NCBI GenBank assembly: GCA_001939145.1
Contig: LSRX01000058.1
Span: forward strand, 640,275-704,274
Source of the DNA: Symbiodinium microadriaticum
Lineage: Eukaryota; Sar; Dinophyceae; Suessiales; Symbiodiniaceae
Direction of reading: 5' to 3'
DNA: 64,000 bases
Positions 10,405-22,035 of this stretch are shown here, one piece after another. Under the pieces are notes generated by a model that had not been told where the DNA came from, did not search any database, and saw only the letters and a list, made by a program, of their open reading frames with translations. Made by a program: the position numbers and the translations under genes. Each line of letters opens with the position of its first letter. The stretch's first letter is position 1.

Positions 10405-13204
10405 TTTAAGGGAAGTGTGGAGGCTCCTTGAGGCTCGGGTGACGAAGTCGAGGCCTCGGGTGGATCTGCCAGGGCTTTCATACGCAACACCTTCGGGTTT
10501 AGGGTTTAGGGTTTAGGGCCCGGTTTAGGGGGTTTAGGGTTCCGTGCACCTTGGCGAAGACCCCTCACCGTCGCAGAGAGTAACCTGAAGGGAATGGTGG
10601 GCTCCGAGGAAATCTAGAGATGTAGAAGAAAACCCAGAAACTTCGAGGCTGCAGGAAGGAAATTCGGACCCTGGGTCAGATTTGTAACGCAGTTTTCTTG
10701 GGACAGAGCCTTTCAAAAACGCATGTTGTGCTGCCGGGCACGTGAGACTAGATGTACTGCTACGCACTGATCGATTCAAGCATTCCTGTTCGTTGAAGAT
10801 GGTATCCCATTCCGCAGCTCTGAAGCATTTCTTGCCACAAACATTCTGCAACCCCCTTCGTATCTTCCCGTTCCTGCATAAGTGCATTCGGTGTTTGCCT
10901 GGTTGCTGGTATAGTCCTACATATGCTGAGACGACACGCTTCGACTGCAGCGCCTGCAACCCAAGCCCGAAACCGCCTCCTGTGAGGGTTCTTAGGGCTC
11001 CTTTACGGGCTCCTAGGGTCCGTAGGGCTCTTTGAAGGGTTCCAAGGGTTCCTGGGTTCCTAGGCCTCCTTTAGAGAAGCCCGGAAAAAGAGCAGCCCAG
11101 CCACTGTACATGGGCTCCGCTGCGGTGACGCCTCCCCCAGGCGAAGAGAGGGCTCCGTGGTGGAAGTAGTCTCATAGCATTCTTGTTACTATTACTATTG
11201 TTGGTGTTGCTAGAGTTATTAGCATGATTATCATCAATATTATGATTATCATCCTTTTGATTATGAAAAGTTGTGCGTTTAGCCTTAGAGTTCGGGGCTT
11301 AGGACTTGGGACTTGGGGATTCACAGGCTTTAGGGTTAAGGATTGAAGCTCTTGGCAGCCACTGAAACCTGCAAGTAGCCCCTTGTAAGGATATGTTGAA
11401 AGGCAAACTGAGACCATGCACCCACACCCTAAACTGTCATACTGAAGAAGCCTGGATAACTGATAACTACTAATGCTACTCTTTAGGGTTACTTACGGTA
11501 GTTACAACATATATACTAACTCCCTATTCTTAAACCCTGAAGCTGCGACCCTCACGAGCGTGCGCTAACCCGCAACTCACGAAACGCTGCAGGCACGCCT
11601 GGCTGCCGGGCGGTGGCGAGCAAGGAAACCTGACAGAATCATGATACCGTGTTTACTTTTGAAGGGTTATGTATGATACTAGGTTTTGTGGTTAAAGGTT
11701 GTAGTTGGCATGCTGCCACCTGCCCGTAAAGCTACTGAAGGACTGCCATGATTACCTGGTTACTCAGACTGGTCGCAAACCTTGCGCTCTTACTGCGAGA
11801 TTATGATTACTGTTATCAAACCATTGCTGCTGCTATTATGATTGTTGTGATTAGTATCAGTGTTTTTGCGAGCACTATGATTATGACTACTAATGCTATT
11901 AATAATTATAGTAATACTTATATACTCAAGACGTCAGGAAAGAGCTCTTGGCACCCTGCTCGGCGGTTCTGACGCTCTTCGGGGACGCCAGCGCCTCAGC
12001 GTGGAACTTGGGGTTTCCACTTCAGGGTACCTCAAGGACTTGGACTTCGGGGGGGGGAGAGAGTTAGGGTTTAGGGTTTTCGGGTTTGGGATTTAGGGTG
12101 TTTTGCTTTGAGGTTCAAGGCTTTGGGGCGTTCTGCTTCTGTCTTGATGTCTAGTCTACGGTCCTCACATGAGGCTTGGGGCAGAAGCCTCCCTCCAACA
12201 CGCTTTGACCCGCGCCCTGGTCCATATGCTTTTTCTTTGGACCCAGAGGGCTTTTCCAAGTTCACACTGTGACGTTGGCCTCTGGCGGCAAAGGGTGTTT
12301 TCCTGCGTGATGTGTCTCTTTTCCAAGTTCACAGCTTGTTTGGCACAGGCAACGTCGCGCCGGCAATGCAGTTTTCGGAGATGCCTGCTTAGATTTTCAA
12401 CGTCGGGGAGACTGTTTCCCTCGTAGAAGAGGGGGGTTGCAGTCTTTAAGCATGATTCTAGAACTCCGGTGCCGATCGCACGTGAAGTGAAAGCACTGCA
12501 AGTGCCGCGAAATTTGCATGTTTAGAGGCAAAGGGGTGTTCTTAACCTCCACCAACCCACCCACCAGCCGACCCCACTGTCACATTCATCCGCCAGTGAC
12601 CCGGGCCCGGCAAAAAGTGCAAGACCTTCTGCCGCCGCGAACAGGAGCCAAACACAACAGAAAATCCCAAACCAACTTGGACAACGCAGCCTGAAACAAG
12701 CATGGGCTGGGGGTCGCTTCGGGTGGTGCTAGCTCAAACAACCCTGCAAAGACTAGTCTGAGAACGAGATGTCCTCATGTTGCCCGCTGAAGCCTGCGAA
12801 CCAGGACTCAACAGCATCCACCACTTCAATACAGTGGCATGATACGAGGCCCGTACATGCTGAACACCAACACTAACCCCCGTGATGCATACAATACCGC
12901 ATCAGCACTTGGCTCACAGGAAGAAGGGAGCCCTGTACCTAAGAACATGGACCCTGAAACCTACACATCTCACACCTACGCGTCGTACACTCTATGTAGA
13001 CCCGAAACTCGCGACCCACACTGAAGAAAAAAAGAAACCTAGACCTAAATTGCAAGCCCTACACCTACACCCCCAAAACCCAAGCCGAATGCGCTTCAAT
13101 CATCAGCAGCCTGCCTCGGCTTGGCTAAGGATGAGCGTGGGAAGCAGCGTGTCCTGGCTTGTTCTCTTGGGTCTTCGACCAACTAGGACAACCGCTCAGA
13201 ACAA
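10405..13204. other. Non-coding, no gene recognised
   Basis: Contains a short G-rich telomere-type tract (10497-10540), AT-rich TTATTA-type stretches (11180-11270, 11810-11925) and another TTTAGGG pair near 12064. ORFs are all under 145 codons and resemble nothing I know. Confidence 0.55.
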
Positions 13205-13292
13205 GAAAAGATAACGACAACAACAGCAGCAACAACAAGAAGCACAACAACAACAACAACAACAACAGCAGCAGCAGCAGCAGCAGCAACAA
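13205..13292. repeat. CAA/CAG trinucleotide microsatellite
   Basis: Runs of CAA then CAG, giving polyN/polyS frames on one strand and poly-L/V/C frames on the other. These are not genes. Confidence 0.9.
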
Positions 13293-13718
13293 TTTTGCAA
13301 TTGAACGCGGTGCGAGCGTACTCTGCACTTTGCGGGCAATTACCGCTGCTGCACTCTCTATCTAGGGCTTCCAGACAGTGAAACATGTACAAGACAGCAG
13401 ACTGTGTAATACTAAGTAGCGCAGATTTAGTGACGGACGAAGCTATGCAGCGCTTTGGCTTCAGTGCGGCGCACTTGCAGCTCACGATGCCTGTCGGCTC
13501 ACTGGAAGTGTTCTTTGGCTTGCAGTACCTTCGGGTCAGTAAGTCGCTTGATGACCCTGCGTGGCACTCAGGCAGGCAAAACAGTGCCAACACTTTTGTG
13601 CAGCTTCGCTCTCAATGCGCAGGAAGAGAGCTATCCGCGGCGGCTAGAAAGTTTATTGGCAGAGCCACCGGGTTTGCTAATTAGACGGCCAAAGGCCCCG
13701 ATGGACTACTCGGGAAGG
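13293..13718. other. Non-coding or unrecognised
   Basis: A short plus-strand frame (13385-13684, 99 codons) and overlapping frames. No domain recognised. Confidence 0.4.
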
Positions 13719-13864
13719 NNNNNNNNNNNNNNNNNNNNNNNNNNNNNNNNNNNNNNNNNNNNNNNNNNNNNNNNNNNNNNNNNNNNNNNNNNNNNNNNNN
13801 NNNNNNNNNNNNNNNNNNNNNNNNNNNNNNNNNNNNNNNNNNNNNNNNNNNNNNNNNNNNNNNN
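13719..13864. other. Assembly gap (146 N)
   Basis: A run of N. It probably falls inside the microsatellite that follows. Confidence 0.99.
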
Positions 13865-13923
<59 letters not shown>

Positions 13924-13936
13924 ACAACAGCAACAG

Positions 13937-13970
<34 letters not shown>

Positions 13971-13971
13971 T
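13865..13971. repeat. CAACAG hexanucleotide microsatellite
   Basis: About 100 bp of alternating CAACAG, bordered by the gap on its left. Confidence 0.95.
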
Positions 13972-15544
13972 GTAACAATGAGGTATTCGGGCATAATGTA
14001 GTACCCCCAACAACTTCCTCATCAAAGGCTGGGATTCTTAAGACACGCCTGCTGGAGTCGATGGCCCACATGTCATTTCGGGGTTTCGGGCTTGATTTAG
14101 GGTTTGGTGGCTCGCTGCCCTAAGGATCAGTGGATCCGCAGCTCTTGGAAGCATTAACACTTGAGGGTTTAGGTTTCTAGAGCCTTGAACCTGAAACCCT
14201 GAAGCTCAGTGTTAAGGGCTTAAGAGTTCCAATTCGAAGCGCGCACCGTGCTTGTTTTATTGTCAAATCTGCTCACCCCATCTTCGTACTCTTGTCATAA
14301 GCACAATCTAGAGCTCCGGACAATGAAACCAAGGGGCTTTGTTCCAGCATAACCAAAAAGATTCTGAGGGAATGCTATTGCCAATTAATTTAGGTTGGGA
14401 AGTGGGTCGCGGAAGGGGCTTCGTTCTGGGTTCCCTCTCCAGCTTGACTTGCAATTGGGCACACTTCAACCTTGAGGGTTTAGGGCATAAGTTTTCCGTT
14501 TTCAAGTATCCAGCGACTCCGAATCATCCGGACAATCCCCATAACAAAAAAAAACTGCTCAAGACCCGAGACGCCCCGGCAGCAAACACCTACCTGAGTT
14601 GTCAAACCATTTCCGAAAAGCATTCCATGAGGCCTTCTCCGGGGCCTCCCAGTAATCCGAATCCTGGCAGCTGGACGCGCCACTATTGACGCAACGTGCG
14701 GAATGAACACAAGACTCGGGAACCATGCTCGGTTTCATGATTTGGGGTTTGGGTTCATCTGTTCTAGCTTTCCGCAAATGAAACTGCACTGCTCTGCCAT
14801 GGCAGACTGCCATCTAGGATGATAGCAAGCAAGTAACGTTCTCCTCCACGTAAACGAGCTGGAATATTCCGAAATCCGGCTGCGGACCAGAACAGCAAGC
14901 ACGACCAGTAGTTATTACTAGTTACGAATGGAGCTGCGAACGCACACTGGTTCAAGGTGCAGTCAAGTAGTCAAGTAAGTCCCGGGCCGAGAGCACACAG
15001 GGTGGTTGGCAAAACACACCCTCGATAGCGTTCCCAACAAAGATGATTCCGAGCCGCGCAGACCTTCAAGTTCGTCTAGCATGAGGTCCGAAATATTTTC
15101 AAGCCGGTCGTTGCGAACTTCGAAGCAGCAATGCCACATGCTATCTGCTATCCAACCATCGGGATCTCGATATTTAAACTACTTTCCCAATCAGCGACGT
15201 GCGTGGTATGCAATTGACAGCACTGTTCTGAGCAAATCTTCATAGTCCCAGCCAAAAACTGATGCAGCTTGGAAGCTCAGCTCGCCCTCAAGGCCATAAA
15301 GTCTACAACTCATATTATAACATGTGACGTGGATCTGGATAACAAGCTGTTAGTGATAAACTTTTGTTTGGCAGCTTAAGGAATTTCCAGGACTACTGTT
15401 TATGCATTCATGGCTGAAGGCCTTGAAAACGGGAAACCATATACTGCAATACCGAGTTCATCTGCCTGCCCGTCTCTCTCTTTCCCGGGCATAGGGACCG
15501 GTCAAGGTCCCCCGGGCATATTGCCCACCCCATCTCTCTCTCTC
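13972..15544. other. Non-coding, no gene recognised
   Basis: Some telomere-like words (14095, 14165, 14480) and short frames only. Confidence 0.5.
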
Positions 15545-15642
15545 CCGCTCTCTCGCTCTCTCTTCTTCCTTCAGGTTAAGGGAGCTGGTCAGGCTCCCCG
15601 GCCCATAGGGCCCCCCAGCGTTCCGGGGCTTTCGGGGAGACA
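15545..15642. repeat. Dispersed repeat, copy A (CT-tract plus GGGGCTTTCGGGG)
   Basis: A CT-rich tract followed by TTCCTTCAGGTTAAGGG, then GGGCCCCCCAGCG and GGGGCTTTCGGGG. The same order of words recurs at 16110-16202, so this is one member of a dispersed repeat. Confidence 0.7.
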
Positions 15643-16109
15643 CAATACGTACCACAACACGTACCAAGAAGGGCTCTATACTGTACGTACCCACCGTTTG
15701 TCTTGCGAGTCAGTCCCCGTGAAAAGAAAAGGCAAACTAACAGTATGTCAACCCCCAACAATTAGTTCACAATTTTGGGCCTGATCGCATCTGTGGGTTT
15801 GTGGTCCCCTTCTCAGCACTGCAGTTTTCGCTGGGCAGGGGGGAGCATGTGAAAGGAAAGGATTACATGCATAGGGTGTACAGCAAACGGCACATCCCCC
15901 CTTCCACGGACATCGGCAAGTGCACGCATGGACACCATTCATGAGAGTCCCCCCGTCTTCACGATGACAAGCATTCTACACAAAGCAAGCCAAGTAACTG
16001 CTAAGAGTTCGAAAGGGGACTTTCCGGATACACGAGAACTGCAGCCTACTGAGGCCCGTGCCAGTTGGGGGCAACCCTACGATTGTCAACACGAACCAGT
16101 GCGCGAAGC

Positions 16110-16202
16110 TCTCTCTCTCTCTTCTTCTTCCCTCTTCCTTCGGGCTTAAGGGGCGTCTCCCCCCTAGGGGCCCCCCAATGTTTGGGGCTTTCGGGGGTAG
16201 GG
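16110..16202. repeat. Dispersed repeat, copy B
   Basis: A CT tract, TTCCTTCGGGCTTAAGGGG, GGGGCCCCCCAATG, then GGGGCTTTCGGGGG. It matches copy A in word order with substitutions and small indels. A further (CT)n tract follows at 16230-16255. Confidence 0.7.
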
Positions 16203-16255
16203 GAACAGTCGGCAGGGGTTTTTGTCCCACTCTCTCTCTCTCTCTCTCTCTTTCT

Positions 16256-16819
16256 CTTTGGGTTCATGGTAAACCCAACCCCAGAACCCTAATACTGATC
16301 GTCTCTCCTGCAGCAATATCTACCCCAAGCGTTTGGTCGAACTGCTCGGGCCCTGGTCTGCAGGATGCTCGGACTCCTGAAACCAAAAAATTAAAGGATC
16401 GGATAACCCCACATGCGTATTTGACCGAAAGGGTTGGCAGCAATTCCAGAAACAGAGGGAGTGAGAGCAGGTGAGCGAATGGTAAGCGAGAAGAGTGAAT
16501 GGGTGAGGCGTGAGCGCGGCGGGAGGAAGCGCATGCAGGACGCGAGGACGGCACGGACGAGACAGCGCGGACGCACGGGACGGCAAAGCATGAAGCATAA
16601 CTGTTTTGAGCTCATTTGCGATGCACATTCAAAGTCAATACAGCAGCTCACGGTCGATAGGTGAACCGCGCTTCTCATTTCGAGTTGCGTGGATCAATTT
16701 TCAAGCCAAGGCTGATCTGCACTTAGCCTTCCCATGGCAAAGAGCTGCAAATCTGTAGCAGCAGCACACAAGCCAAAGCAAAAGGAACTCCCTGCTAGGA
16801 ATCCCGAAGCGCTCGGGGG
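16256..16819. other. Non-coding, no gene recognised
   Basis: Contains short frames only, with a GTGAG-rich stretch near 16455-16520. Confidence 0.5.
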
Positions 16820-17105
16820 TGGAGTGGAGTGGAGTGGAGTGGAGTGGAGTGGAGTGGAGTGGAGTGGAGTGGAGTGCAGTGCAGTGGAGTGGAGTGGAGT
16901 GGAGTGGAGTGGAGTGGAGTGGAGTGGAGTGGAGTGCAGTGCAGTGGAGTGGAGTGGAGTGGAGTGGAGTGGAGTGGAGTGCAGTGGAGGGGAGTGGAGT
17001 GGAGTGAGTGGAGTGAGTGGAGTGAGTGGAGTGAGTGGAGTGAGGGAGTGAGGGAGTGAGCGAGCGAGCGAGCGAGGGAGGGAGGGAGTGAGTGAGCGAG
17101 CGAGT
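16820..17105. repeat. GGAGT pentanucleotide array grading into GAGTGAGTG
   Basis: About 190 bp of nearly pure GGAGT with three interruptions containing GTGCAGTG. It then changes to (GTGAGTGGA)n and finally GAGCGAGC. The long minus-strand Ser/Leu/His/Thr-rich frames come from this array. Confidence 0.95.
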
Positions 17106-17125
17106 GTGGGGGGATGTTGGAGGGA

Positions 17126-17172
17126 GGAGGCGGGAGGAGGCGGGAGGAGGCGGGAGGAGGCGGGAGGAGGCG
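17126..17172. repeat. 10-bp minisatellite GGAGGCGGGA
   Basis: Four to five copies of a GGAGGCGGGA decamer in a purine-only strand. Confidence 0.85.
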
Positions 17173-18535
17173 AAAGGAAGGAGGAAGAAGAAGGAAGGCG
17201 GGGCGGGCGGACGCGGACGCGGCGGATGCCAAGCAGAAAAGTAAGAACCCCACACACAAAGATGTGGGGAACTAAAAGGTTATACTAGAAGGGTTGAAGG
17301 CTTAGGATTTAGGGTTTAGGGCCAAAACAATTAGAACAGGCTTTTGCAGTACATTACACTACAAGTAAAATAGCCAGCCTCAAAATAGTATTGGTAATTA
17401 TTCACCCCCCCTAATATCAGGCCCTAAGCCCGTAAGACCGTAGACCCAAACTCGGGAGCGTCTGTAGGACTAACACTGGGATCAGGTTCAAGTTGTGGGG
17501 ATGAGCTGGGGCACATAGGGTTTAGGGTCCCTGCACCCTAGAACATCTGCTTGTTTAGGCTTCCTGAGTATGAACTACTTCCATCGCCAGAGGTGTGTTT
17601 CTTTGGTGCTTCAAGTTAGGTATAAAGCGTCAGGGGTTACTGTATTCAAATTTAGGCTTGGGACTCGGTTGATGGGGAAGCGTATGCTGGGATACAAGGT
17701 ACCTTTCTAAACCTAGGTCCCTGTTGAGGTCCTTTTATAAGTGTGCATTTCGGGGTCCAAAATGGACCGTAATTTGGAAAAGTACCCATGTAGGGTTCAG
17801 ACTTAACGCATGGTGCCCAGATCCTGGACTACAAATTCAACCAGGTTCGATCCCTAAGCACGTTTGAGACTGTGACATAAAGCCGGCTCCCACCTTTCGG
17901 ATGGCCCCAAGTCTCAGGCCAAGGCGGCGCCCCAATCCCCAAACCTCAGACCCTGAAGGTACACTCATTTCAGGCCCGCACATTAAGTACCATCCTGAGA
18001 GTGTGGACATCGGCAGCGGCTCCGCCGCCACCTTTCCGGTGCACCGTCACGAACTTCACGACAATGTAGAGTTTCGGGGTGAATAATTGGGGGGCTCAAG
18101 TTGGTTGCTGGGTATCGGGCTGTCAGGCTGATTTTACAGTTCCGACCCCGAGTCTTAGATTCAGGGAACCGGCGTGAAGTGGATTTCCCGAGCTTGAGGA
18201 TAACAGCAAGCTGGAGTGTAGGTTTCCGAGCTGCGAAAGTACGCTGTACCAGTGGTACAGCACACAGCTCGTGCACTTCTCACTCAGCGTCGGCGTCAGA
18301 TCAAACTCTAACCCCACGGCACAAAACCCTAAACCCCAAACCCTAAACCGCCCTAAACCGAGTCTCTGCCCGGGGCGGCTAAGCGGCGGGTAATGAGGCC
18401 GGAGACCGCCCCCCCAGGAGCCCGCTGGCCGCCTGGGCTTGTTGGAAGATTCATCAAGCTGGGTATTGCATGTTCCAGAAACACTAACAACACGAGCAAG
18501 GGCAGCTCATAGTGACTATCTAATAATACTAATAA
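17173..18535. other. Non-coding; telomere words near 18320
   Basis: Decayed telomere phrases (17300, 17515) and a C-rich CCCTAAACCC tract at 18318-18362. No gene recognised. Confidence 0.55.
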
Positions 18536-18537
18536 CG

Positions 18538-18579
<42 letters not shown>

Positions 18580-18740
18580 CGAATACGAATGCTACTACTG
18601 CTACTGCTACTGCTACTGCTGCTGCTACTGCTACTGCTACTGCTACTGCTACTGCTACTGCCACTGCCACTGCCACTGCTACACTGTTACAACCACTACT
18701 ACTGCTACTACTCCTACTCCTACTACTGCTACTGCTACTG

Positions 18741-18794
<54 letters not shown>

Positions 18795-18800
18795 ATACTA
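18536..18800. repeat. TAA then TAC/TGC trinucleotide microsatellite
   Basis: (TAA)n from 18536, then mixed CTACTG and CTGCCA, then a long CTA run to about 18795. Neighbouring arrays differ by one base per unit. Confidence 0.9.
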
Positions 18801-19701
18801 CTACTGCTACTGCTACTTAATAGCAATACCAATACGAATACGAATACTAATGCTCGTAGTAATACTTTTACCGCTACCAATACTAGTGACTAATACTAAA
18901 TACTAACATTCACAACAATAGCAATAGCAGTCCTAACAACATCTCATTTTACGATGGCATCAGTAGTTTCAGAACACACAGCAAAATAAGACTGTGAGGT
19001 ACAAGGCATTCTGAAGTATCACTCAGCATGGTATATAAGTGAATGTAGCACAGTGCAGATGCCACCATTTTCTAAAGTCCCGATGCCACAAAGCCCCACC
19101 GGAGCCCAGCGCGGGCCGGGGCGCTGCAAAAGCTGCGCAGCAAACTCGCGAAGCGCTCGCGCAGTGCCCCCGCCCTGGGTCGGCACCTGAAGGGGCTAGA
19201 AATATTTACGGCAGACCTCGAAGTAACTCTATACTAACCTTTTCGTAACCTTTATAGTAACCCTGACACTACTTGGGATATGGGGTTGCGGGATCTTAAG
19301 TTTTGGGGTTCGGATCTGAAGCTCGGGGTTTGGGTCTAATTCGAGGTCAGGGTTTGGGATATAGTTTAGGGTTTTATAGGGTTCCTAGGGCTTGGGACTG
19401 GAGTTTGGGGTTTACTGGGTCTTGTGGCTTGGGTTTCGAGGTGCGGGGAATTCCGGCTATGGGGTTCGCGTAGGAGCTCTTACGCTTTCAGAACTGAGGT
19501 GTTCGGGCCCAGTGGAGAAACCCAAAAACATGTTTTTAAACAACTAACCCTCAAACCTAGGGGTCTGAGGCTTTAAACCCCAAACCCTAAAGCCTATAAT
19601 GGGACCCTTCAAGGAACCCTTTTGTTGCCCCTACTGGCCCTGAACCTGGCACCCGGAGTCGACCTTCCGTCTCGGTTCTTTTGGGCCTCCTGCATAAGAC
19701 T
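18801..19701. other. Non-coding, no gene recognised
   Basis: G-rich telomere-decay phrases dominate 19265-19460. No usable frame. Confidence 0.55.
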
Positions 19702-19806
19702 ACGGTTGATGATATAAATCCTGCATTACCCATAATGAGGAATATACCATAATTCCCATAGCTTAGGGTCCTTAAGGTAATGCAGGATTTAGATCATCAA
19801 CAGTAG
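19702..19806. repeat. Short inverted-repeat (hairpin / MITE-like) element
   Basis: TTGATGATATAAATCCTGCA beginning at 19706 is matched, inverted, by TGCAGGATTTAGATCATCAA ending at 19800. The stem is 25 bp with one mismatch (19706-19730 with 19776-19800) around a 45-bp loop. No coding capacity. It could be a miniature non-autonomous element or a hairpin RNA locus. I see no clear target-site duplication. Confidence 0.65.
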
Positions 19807-21893
19807 GCAAAGGTGGTCATCATGGTAAGCCTGGCAATGACAAGACGGATGACAATACAAATAATACTACAAACAAAAAGCAACATGACACAGAATAATA
19901 ATGATAATTTTAGCAATACTACAAATCATATCAAAACGAAAAATAACAACGAAAATGATAATGCTTTAGTAATACCACAACTCATAACAACCTGAAAAAT
20001 AATAACGAATCAGGATTCTTTTGGGGTTTAGGCCGCAGGGTCAGAAGCCCCACCCAGAAGGCGTGGAGCGACGCAGGAGACCTATGGGGAGAGGGTCTGC
20101 TGGTTTCGGGGTTAGGGCTTTTTGGGCTGAAGGGTTTAGGGTTCAAGGGCTCAGGGTTTTAGGGCCCTTTGCAATCAGAGTGGGGGCCTTGGGGGCCCCT
20201 AAACCCGAGGCACCGATCCGTAGATTGCAACATGCCCTGCCCCTCTGCACCTCTCCGCACTCCGCCATCCTGCCGATGCCTGGCTTCAAGGTTTAGGGTT
20301 GAAGGGTTTCGAGTCCAGGAATGGGTTTGGGGCTTCGTGGTGTCGGTTGGGAGATTCATGTACTGGATCGTACTTGGTTCAGGGTAGAGACTGTAGTAGA
20401 GTGCAGGGTATAACATGAATCCGATGTGGACTTCATGTCGATCAGAAGTTGGTGCCCTGCCATGCAAAATGCTCGACTCAACGTAATTAGTCCAGAAGCT
20501 GTGTGCTGAGGACAGAGGAGTCCAGGAGCGCAACTCGGAACATGCAGACATTCACGCCGAAGACCAAAGCCTACAGCTACATGCCTCAACTCTAATCTGG
20601 CCGGCCTTGGACATCAGCTCGCTGCGCGCAGCAGCTGCCTGGCACCGACAGCGGGCGAGAGTAGGGCTTGTCACAGGACACGGCACCCTTCCCAACACTG
20701 AACAGCAACAGCGGCTATGATCTACAAGCAGTGACAGCTGCTGCTCCAGCGGTTGACTCGCTTTGGAAGCACGGCCCACGCAGGATTCGGGCTCAGGGTT
20801 TTTCGAACAAGTACGGAGCGAGAATGGGGCTACTTTGCTTGACACCCTACTTATACCCCGTTTGTTGCTGTTGGAAGGGCCTGGTGAAGGCCAGGCACCG
20901 TCATGCTGTCAGCAGAGGGCACACGGCGGCGTGACTGTGACGCTTACAATTTTTTGCTTTCGGAGTCAGCAGTAACGTAGGCGTAAAGGGTCTGTTACTT
21001 AGTGGTTGCGGGTTGTGGGAGTTAGGCTTGTGCAAGAGTTTGGGATATGGAGCCTCGGGTAAGGCTATGAGGCGATCAGCAATACAGAGTCTGAGCTGCA
21101 AACAGAGCTTCCTAAGGTCCTTAAGGTGGATATTTGCCAAAAATTCGAGACCCTATTCCACCGCTGCTGCTGGACTCAAGAACAACAAGGCCTGCGGCTT
21201 CAGCTAAGACTTTGCGGCAGCTGGCGCCTTTATGAGCCGAAAGAAGACGGCAAGCGAGGAATGCGCGCACGCTCCAGGCATCTCCAGACCCCAGAACCCC
21301 CCTGCCTCCTACAACGGAAAGCCTTGAGGGTGGGTGGGGGTTCAGATGAAAGCCCTGCGTGGTTTACGTCTCTGCTTCCGCTCTGAGGTCCAGGCTTTGG
21401 GGTTCACGGGGTATCTTTGGGACTGCGGGTTCGCTGAGACTTGGTTGAGGCAGTCTGGAGACTGCTAGACTATACAGCATACCATTAAGGAATACTCTAA
21501 GGGCTACCATCTGGCTGGGGTTCGGTACTCATGTTTGGGGCTTAAGGCGTAGGGCCGAGGTTCAGCCAGCCCAAAGCACTAGTCACTAGACCTTGTTGCA
21601 CCTACAGCCTGCTTCCTGAGCTCCTGTCACAGCGCTCTGCCAGAGTTCCACCTGGGGGAGGAGCGCTCAGAATTTAGCAGCCGGAGAGGTAGAAGCTAGA
21701 TTCCCCCCGAAGTAAATTAGTAAAAGAGCACTTTGCCAACAAGAAGAAGACAATGCGCCTGTGCTTCAGAGGTCTGTATACAGAGACTGTGACTCTGCCT
21801 AATATGACCATTAGTCTTAGTGACAATAGCAGACGTGGTCGTCATGATAAAGAAACAAAAATCTGTGTAATCACAGTAATGATAGTAGTAGCG
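19807..21893. other. Non-coding, no gene recognised
   Basis: An AT-rich AATAATG-type stretch at 19850-20010, telomere-like G-rich phrases at 20020-20340, and short frames only. Confidence 0.5.
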
Positions 21894-21965
21894 GTAGTAG
21901 TAGTAGCAGCAGCAGCAGCAGCAGCAAGAGCGTAGTAGTAGTGGCTGTTGTTGTAGTGGTGGTAG

Positions 21966-22011
<46 letters not shown>

Positions 22012-22035
22012 NAGCAGCAGCAGCAGCAGCAGCAG
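21894..22035. repeat. GTA/GCA trinucleotide microsatellite with single N
   Basis: GTAGTAGCAGCAGCA runs into pure GCA. A single N at 22012 marks an assembly join inside the repeat, 24 bp before the AT-run array begins. Confidence 0.9.

Noticed and set aside
16694..17259. Ser/Leu/His/Thr-rich minus-strand frames of 154-187 codons
   Set aside because: They come from the GGAGT and GTGAG arrays.
17837..17860. GGTTCGATCC word reminiscent of a tRNA T-arm
   Set aside because: No matching acceptor, D-arm or anticodon stem is visible around it. The similar ATTCGAATCCC near 53958 also fails. No tRNA or rRNA gene was found in the window.
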